NCBI RefSeq assembly: GCF_031326345.1
Contig: NZ_CP133671.1
Span: 3,286,001-3,350,000, forward strand
Direction of reading: 5' to 3'
Source of the DNA: Aureispira sp. CCB-E
Lineage (GTDB): Bacteria; Bacteroidota; Bacteroidia; Chitinophagales; Saprospiraceae
Length of the DNA: 64,000 nt
A program made the translations under genes and the position numbers. Position 1 is the first letter of the stretch. Each line of letters opens with the position of its first letter. This document shows, one piece after another, positions 59,134-64,000 of the stretch. The notes under the pieces are model-generated. The model made no database searches and was not told the DNA's origin. It was given only the letters and a program-made list of their open reading frames with translations.

Positions 59134-61506
59134 ATGAAGGAAAAGGATTTCTCTGTATACAACCGCGATTTAAATGTTCGGATAGATGGTGGTCGCTTGT
59201 GGCAAGCTCCTGTTAAAAAAACTAATGCAACTGGTTTTGAATTGGAAGAGGAGTCTCAAAAAGTTTCGATACATCTTTATCCCGACGATAAGTTTTTAGA
59301 TGTCCAAGATGCTCTTTTTGAATTAATTCGGCAGCGCAACTGGTTTTATTATGTTGTGTTGCAGCTAAAAAAACGAATACCTTCACTATTGCTTTTGATT
59401 CCAATTGCTTTGACAGTAGCCTTTATTGGGTTTATTACTGTATGGGGAGATTTGGTGATCAATTGGGTGTTTTTAGGGGGCAATGATCCAACAGTATTTG
59501 GGTTGCCTATGAACGAGTCGGCAGTAGTCTATGCTGTTGTTGCTATTCTTATCATCTACTTCTTTCCTGTTTTGTTTACAGGAGAGCAAGAAGGATTCAT
59601 TCAGGCACTAAACGAACGCTTTTCTAATCGAGAGGTTTTACGAAAACGATTTGGGTTGTTATTGACATTCTTAAGAGAAAAAGAGTATGTTTCTACCGTA
59701 GAAATTTGGAATCCAGACTTAGCGAACGAGGAGCACGACTGGGTTGGAAAGAGTCTTATTCCTGCTTTGTTGGATGCACAGTTAGCGGTAGTTTTGCATA
59801 TTCGAATTGATGAGCAGCGTTTGGTGGAGAATTATTTTCAAAAACGAGTAGATACTATCTTAGAATGGGACGAAATCCCTTTGGAAAAAATAAAAGAAAC
59901 CATCCATCCAATTGCTTATGATTATTTGGAAACGTGGGAAAAAAGCTTATTGGCGGTTTATGCCTTTGCATCGACGGCCAATTTGCCAGCTCATTGGCGC
60001 AACTTAGAAGGAAACTTGAACGATGGTGTTTTAACCAATGTTGTTTCCTTGCCTTTGGTCAAAACTTTAGTCAATCGATTCAAAGAACGCTTGTTTTCGG
60101 AAGAAGATTTGAGCAAATTGATTTCTCTAGATTTATTTGCTAGTCGTTGTATCAACGATTATGGTATTTTGGCTCCTTCGTTGCGTTATACTAGCGATGT
60201 ATGGACGTTGGCTCCGTCCATTATTGAACTAGAAAGGGAAGAAATGGAGGAGGATATGAAATTTATGACCTCGTATTTACAGAGAGAAATAGAAGATTTG
60301 CAAGTATCTTTAGACGATCCTGTTGCCGCTTTGAGGTTGAGTAGCATTCAAGAAAAAGAAAGTATTTACAACGAAGATAGATTGACAGCAATACGTTTCT
60401 TTGTTCAGGTGATCTATACTTCAGAACAATATAAAATTCTGAAACAGTATTGGAACTTGGTTATTGGAAGTGATAAGGAGTCAAAGGATATGAATGAAGA
60501 TGTCTATCGGATTATTGGGGTAGATTTGTTGTTAAATTTGGCAACGATATTTGAGCGTGCTGCTATGTATGATAATGCGTATTTGGCTTTGGATTATATC
60601 GAACGAATTTTTCCATTTAGAGGCAAAGTGGGCAAAGCGCGTATTCAAGAACGTCAAGGGAATTTTGAAACGGCTGTGTTGAGTATGTTGAGTATTCGGA
60701 AAGATTGGCAAGAGAAGAAAATTCGCTTAGAAGACCATTCTTTGATTGATTTAAAGTTGAATATTGCTTGGGCAATCGTTAGCGGTCGCTTGGAGGCACG
60801 GAGAGCAGAAGGTCGAAACGTTATAGAAGAAGCCAAAGCTTTATTATATAGTAAATTTGATACCATCCGAAACAACGATCAGACAATTCGTTTGCACAAT
60901 ATATTAGCCAATTATGAAGAGTGGGAAGGAAATCCAGATGGCGCTATTTTAAATTATGATAAAGCCTTGCAAATCCCTGGTATCAGCCAATCGGGTTTGA
61001 GTAATTTGTTGGTAAATAAGGGGATTGCTTTGCGGCAAATGAAAAAGCTCAAAGAGGGGGCTTATTATGGAGAAGAGGGAGTTACAATCAAAACAGCTAT
61101 TGGTGATGCCGATCAATTGCCCATTGCGCAACACAATTTAGCGCAAACTTGTTTAGAACTAGCTTTTTCCTTGAGTAATCAAGCCGCACGGAAGGTCTAT
61201 TTTGAAGTTGCGGCTAAACATTCTCAAGATGGATTGAAAATTCAAGCAAGAACAGGATCTGTCAAAAAAAGAGGGCAATTGTTAACCGAGTACTTTATTG
61301 CTATTTTTGAATTAGCGAAATGGCAGCAAGAGGAACAATATGCTTGTTCTTCGGCATTGCAGCAAGTACAAGATTGGCTCCAAAAAGAAAAAGAAGCTGG
61401 ACGATCGGAGACCTATGACTGCCGAGTTGTCGTAGGAGAATTATTAGCTATGTTAAAAGAATTTAAGGGAACAACAATTGATGAAGCTTTAGCATGGCAT
61501 TTGTAA
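59134..61506 (+). CDS. Membrane protein with C-terminal TPR-like repeats
   Basis: A 790-residue protein with two membrane helices (about 88-110 and 133-153) that bracket a short external loop (GGNDPTVFGLPMNES). Residues 160-420 are an unrecognised soluble domain with WNPDLANEEHDWVGKSLIPA. The C-terminal 350 residues are TPR-like: LALDYIERIFPFRGKVGKAR, GNFETAVLSMLSIRKDWQEK, NPDGAILNYDKALQIPGISQ and LKEGAYYGEEGVTIKTAIGD. The TPR side is probably cytoplasmic. Function unknown; operon with the GGCT-like gene upstream. Confidence 0.7.
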   Translation: MKEKDFSVYNRDLNVRIDGGRLWQAPVKKTNATGFELEEESQKVSIHLYPDDKFLDVQDALFELIRQRNWFYYVVLQLKKRIPSLLLLIPIALTVAFIGFITVWGDLVINWVFLGGNDPTVFGLPMNESAVVYAVVAILIIYFFPVLFTGEQEGFIQALNERFSNREVLRKRFGLLLTFLREKEYVSTVEIWNPDLANEEHDWVGKSLIPALLDAQLAVVLHIRIDEQRLVENYFQKRVDTILEWDEIPLEKIKETIHPIAYDYLETWEKSLLAVYAFASTANLPAHWRNLEGNLNDGVLTNVVSLPLVKTLVNRFKERLFSEEDLSKLISLDLFASRCINDYGILAPSLRYTSDVWTLAPSIIELEREEMEEDMKFMTSYLQREIEDLQVSLDDPVAALRLSSIQEKESIYNEDRLTAIRFFVQVIYTSEQYKILKQYWNLVIGSDKESKDMNEDVYRIIGVDLLLNLATIFERAAMYDNAYLALDYIERIFPFRGKVGKARIQERQGNFETAVLSMLSIRKDWQEKKIRLEDHSLIDLKLNIAWAIVSGRLEARRAEGRNVIEEAKALLYSKFDTIRNNDQTIRLHNILANYEEWEGNPDGAILNYDKALQIPGISQSGLSNLLVNKGIALRQMKKLKEGAYYGEEGVTIKTAIGDADQLPIAQHNLAQTCLELAFSLSNQAARKVYFEVAAKHSQDGLKIQARTGSVKKRGQLLTEYFIAIFELAKWQQEEQYACSSALQQVQDWLQKEKEAGRSETYDCRVVVGELLAMLKEFKGTTIDEALAWHL

Positions 61507-61532
61507 TAATTGACCAATTGTGTGGAATCTTA

Positions 61533-62963
61533 TTATACCTTTGTCAATCTTTCTAATAGTTCCAATAAACGGTTAATAGTATGGAGGTGTGTTCTAAAAG
61601 AGAGTACCGCTAACCTTAAGTAAACCAATCCGTTGATAGTAGTAGAAGATACAAAAACGGAACCTTCTTCCTTTATTCGATTGGTCAATTCCAAATTGTA
61701 AACATTGGCATCGCCTTTTGTCGGAACATATCGATAAGTCATGACCGATAAATCAGGATAGGAGCCAACTTCAAAGCCATCTATTTGTTGTATCGCTTCA
61801 TAAAAATATCGACAGAGCCAAATCTTTTCGCTCAAAGCCGCTCGAAAAGGAGCTAAGCCAAATAATTTTAACGGTAGCCACAAGCGCAATCCTCGGAATG
61901 GTTTGGTGAGTTCTGGCGATAAATCAGCAGGAGAGACCTCTTCAATGTCATCAAAGGCATCTTGTAAATAGTTGGCTTGCATATGTTGTGACTGGTAGAG
62001 CCATTTTACATTTCGAACCAATAAAGCACCGCTTCCATAAGGCAAAAATAATCCTTTGTGAGGATCAACAACGATGGAGTCAGCTCGTTCAATCCCTTTA
62101 AATTTGTCTTTGACTTCATCTGAAAGAATGAAAAATCCCCCATAAGCGCCATCTACATGAAACCATAAGTTTTCCGTTTGGCAAATAGTTGCAATGGTTT
62201 CTAAAGGGTCGATAGCGCCAGTATCTGTTGTCCCTGCCGATGCCATGACCATAAATGGTATTAAGCCTGCTTTTTTGTCTTGAATAATGGCTTCTTTCAA
62301 CGCATTCGCATCCATTCTAAAATGGGCGTCCATAGGGATTGTACGTTGGATGGATTCATACAAACCACTAATTTTAATTGCTTTTAACGTACAGTGGTGT
62401 ACTTGGGCGGTTGAGTAAATGACAACCTTTTCAAAATCTTTGGATTTAAGCTGTTTAAAATCTCTAGCAGCAACAATTGCAGTTAGATTAGCAATAGAAC
62501 CACCAGAAGTTAAATTACCACCTGCTTCTGGAGGTAGACCAAAAAGATCACACATCCAACGCAAGAGCAAATTTTCCATCCGAACAGCACCAGGACTTGC
62601 ATAAAATACGCCAGCGTAACGATTGCTAATGTCTGCTAAAAAATCGCCTAGTGAAGAGGGATAAATTCCGCCACCAGGAATATAAGCTAAGTGACCACCA
62701 GAGGCAGGATTTAGACCAGGTCGATCAACTTGCTGCTCAATTAAATTCAAAATATGTTCTATCTCAAGCCCTCCTTCTTGAATAGGACTATCTAGGATCG
62801 CTCGACCTTTATCTTTGCTAATTTGATAAGCTTTGGATGTCTCCAATTGGTTCAAAAAGCGTTCGGAATAATCAATAACAGCATTGCGTACGGCCTTGCG
62901 TTCAGGTGGAGTAGGCTCTAGTTGTAAAGCTATCTTTTCTAATGCTTTTATCTTTTCTAACAT
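61533..62963 (-). CDS. PLP-dependent decarboxylase (group II, aromatic amino acid type)
   Basis: A PLP decarboxylase of the AADC/glutamate-decarboxylase family, using ATG 62963 (MLEKIKALEKIALQLEP), 476 residues, close to the family's 470-490. Motifs: TSGGSIANLTAIVAARDFKQ, MVMASAGTTDTGAIDPLETI, FHVDGAYGGFFILSDEVKDK with the PLP-stacking His and binding Asp/Ala, and the Schiff-base Lys in VVDPHKGLFLPYGSGALLVR. It is closest to aromatic-L-amino-acid decarboxylases (tyrosine, tryptophan or DOPA). Substrate cannot be assigned. Convergent with the TPR membrane gene. Confidence 0.9.
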   Translation of the reverse strand: MLEKIKALEKIALQLEPTPPERKAVRNAVIDYSERFLNQLETSKAYQISKDKGRAILDSPIQEGGLEIEHILNLIEQQVDRPGLNPASGGHLAYIPGGGIYPSSLGDFLADISNRYAGVFYASPGAVRMENLLLRWMCDLFGLPPEAGGNLTSGGSIANLTAIVAARDFKQLKSKDFEKVVIYSTAQVHHCTLKAIKISGLYESIQRTIPMDAHFRMDANALKEAIIQDKKAGLIPFMVMASAGTTDTGAIDPLETIATICQTENLWFHVDGAYGGFFILSDEVKDKFKGIERADSIVVDPHKGLFLPYGSGALLVRNVKWLYQSQHMQANYLQDAFDDIEEVSPADLSPELTKPFRGLRLWLPLKLFGLAPFRAALSEKIWLCRYFYEAIQQIDGFEVGSYPDLSVMTYRYVPTKGDANVYNLELTNRIKEEGSVFVSSTTINGLVYLRLAVLSFRTHLHTINRLLELLERLTKV

Positions 62964-63080
62964 AACATTATTGAGGTGTACGTTGTTTGTTAAATGGTGA
63001 TTGTTTGTTATAACCAAGTAATTCGTTGCAATAGAAATCAAATTTTTAATGCAAAACGCAATAAAACTATAACTTGTTAA

Positions 63081-63121
63081 TTATCAACTGCGCTGCTACT
63101 GCGTGGTTTCAGCGAACTATT
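63081..63121. repeat. Short dispersed hairpin repeat
   Basis: TTATCAACTGCGCTGCTACTGCGTGGTTTCAGCGAACTATT. The bases just upstream (63038-63080, AACACAAAACGCAATAAAAC-like) match the interior of the long copies, so this is a truncated long element. Confidence 0.75.
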
Positions 63122-63139
63122 GATTATTGTGATAATGAT

Positions 63140-63673
63140 TTAAGCTTTTAATTGATCCGCAAATTTTGCTCGAAATTTTTTTACTTTAGGACCAACAACA
63201 GCACTACAGTAAGGGTTTTCGCCATGTAGGTTAAAATAATCTGTATGATAATCTTCAGCAGGGTAGAAGGTGTCGAAGGCTGTGATTTCTGTTACAATAG
63301 GTTGACTAAACCTAGGCGCAGCAGCATTTTTGGAAGCTATTGCCGCTTCTTTTTGAGCTTCATTATGATAATAAATGGCAGAACGGTATTGTGTACCAAT
63401 ATCGTTTCCTTGCCGATTAAGTTGTGTAGGGTCGTGAGCATACCAAAGTGCTTCAAGAAGTGTTTCATAACTAATAACACTTGGATCAAAGTGTATTTGA
63501 ATGACTTCTGCATGTCCCGTTGCACCCGTACAAACAGCTTTGTAAGTAGGGTTTTTTACATGTCCACCTGAGTACCCAGAGACGGCTTTGTGTACTCCTT
63601 TTAAATCCTGAAACATTGCTTCTGTACACCAAAAACAACCTGCGCCAAATGTTGCTAACTCTAAATTTTCCAT
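63140..63673 (-). CDS. msrA: Peptide-methionine (S)-S-oxide reductase
   Basis: Reduces methionine-S-sulfoxide in proteins. A 177-residue MsrA with catalytic Cys13 in FGAGCFWCTEAMF, the substrate loop SGYSGGHVKNPTYKAVCTGA and the C-terminal resolving Cys in YCSAVVGPKVKKFR. No fused MsrB domain. Monocistronic, flanked on both sides by repeat copies. Confidence 0.95.
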   Translation of the reverse strand: MENLELATFGAGCFWCTEAMFQDLKGVHKAVSGYSGGHVKNPTYKAVCTGATGHAEVIQIHFDPSVISYETLLEALWYAHDPTQLNRQGNDIGTQYRSAIYYHNEAQKEAAIASKNAAAPRFSQPIVTEITAFDTFYPAEDYHTDYFNLHGENPYCSAVVGPKVKKFRAKFADQLKA

Positions 63674-63689
63674 TGTTTATATTAAATAG

Positions 63690-63850
63690 TAGTTCGTTGA
63701 TTTTTTTCTTTTTACCAAAAAGATAAAAAAGTACATTTATATTAGTTTACTTCGTGAGTGCTGTGCAGTTGATAATCAAAATTTTAACACAAAACACAAT
63801 AAAAGTGCAACTTGTTGATTATCAAGCTAATGAAGTTTTTCAACGAACTA
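63690..63850. repeat. Full-length dispersed inverted-repeat element (MITE-like)
   Basis: A 161-bp element with perfect 11-bp terminal inverted repeats, TAGTTCGTTGA at 63690-63700 and TCAACGAACTA at 63840-63850. Inner sequence TTTACCAAAAAGATAAAAAA, TATTAGTTTACTTCGTGAGTG and GTTGATAATCAAAATTTT match the copies at 6160 and 23905, in the opposite orientation. No coding capacity. Confidence 0.88.
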
Positions 63851-63854
63851 TTGA

Positions 63855-64000
63855 TTAAACTATTGTTTGTGAATTAAACCATTGTAAAAAATCATTTTCT
63901 TCTTCCCCCAGCCATTCCAAAGGAGCTTCCATGATTTCTAGAGAAGGATGCATAGCCTTATAACTAGAAAAATCGTATTGCTGAAAAATAGCTTTGATAG
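63855..64000 (-). CDS. C-terminal end of a gene running off the window
   Basis: An open minus-strand frame that enters from the right edge and ends at TAA 63855. The visible residues read IKAIFQQYDFSSYKAMHPSL, then EIMEAPLEWLGEEENDFLQW and FNSQTIV. Too short to assign; it looks like a helical C-terminus. Confidence 0.55.
   Translation of the reverse strand, partial: IKAIFQQYDFSSYKAMHPSLEIMEAPLEWLGEEENDFLQWFNSQTIV

Overview
The window looks like a chromosomal segment of a member of the Bacteroidota. Four things point there. There are two proteins with type IX secretion (T9SS) C-terminal sorting domains. There are many short lipoproteins. Two promoters fit the TTG / TAnnTTTG pattern of this phylum. 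AraC, LytTR and ECF-sigma regulators are typical of the group. AT-rich spacers, the BM3-like cytochrome P450 fusion and a dense family of intergenic repeats suggest a Saprospiria-type (Aureispira/Saprospira-like) marine bacterium; that genus-level placement is inference.

Layout. 1-3.6 kb: a biotin-dependent acyl-CoA carboxylase pair on the minus strand, most like methylcrotonoyl-CoA carboxylase (alpha subunit cut by the window edge). 3.7-9.6 kb: an ArsC-like reductase, small membrane and lipoproteins, a hotdog thioesterase, a SpoU RNA methyltransferase, a secreted protein and a MoeB-rhodanese protein. 9.7-12.8 kb: a lipoprotein cluster with a CBM9-like and a GHL10-like glycosidase-type protein that overlap by ATGA. 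13-21 kb: TPR proteins, a guanine-deaminase-like enzyme, a pentapeptide protein, a large lipoprotein and a DUF4272 protein. 21.08-22.33 kb: one complete IS4-type insertion sequence with terminal inverted repeats and an 8-bp target duplication; its transposase start lies behind an A8 run that breaks the frame. 22.7-27.4 kb: a propeller-like lipoprotein, two DinB proteins, a T9SS cargo and a NYN-LOTUS protein. 27.7-32 kb: an AraC regulator followed by a 1048-residue P450-reductase fusion. 32.3-36.4 kb: AsnRS with an insertion and a T9SS M43 metalloprotease.

36.7-39.8 kb holds the most distinctive system: an operon of lipoprotein, ECF sigma factor and an anti-sigma-like protein. The last has four tandem about 38-residue repeats, one membrane segment, a long linker and an apparent outer-membrane beta-barrel C-terminus. 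40-46.6 kb: a Crp/Fnr regulator, a DoxX-like protein, a histidine phosphatase, an OmpA protein, two phasin-like proteins and a LytS/LytTR two-component pair. 46.6-47 kb: three tandem tRNA-Glu(TTC) genes with promoter and terminator. 47-54 kb: GAPDH, a lipoprotein with a small partner, a decayed gene, an M16 peptidase and a Tat/lipoprotein-signal asparaginase. 54.6-64 kb: an ERI1-like exonuclease, a membrane-anchored TPR-CHAT protein, a GGCT-like/TPR-membrane pair, a PLP decarboxylase, MsrA and the end of one more gene.

A miniature inverted-repeat family (full-length about 161 bp, TIR TAGTTCGTTGA) and its 39-45 bp hairpin derivatives occur at a dozen or more intergenic sites. They are the main structure in the window not explained by genes.
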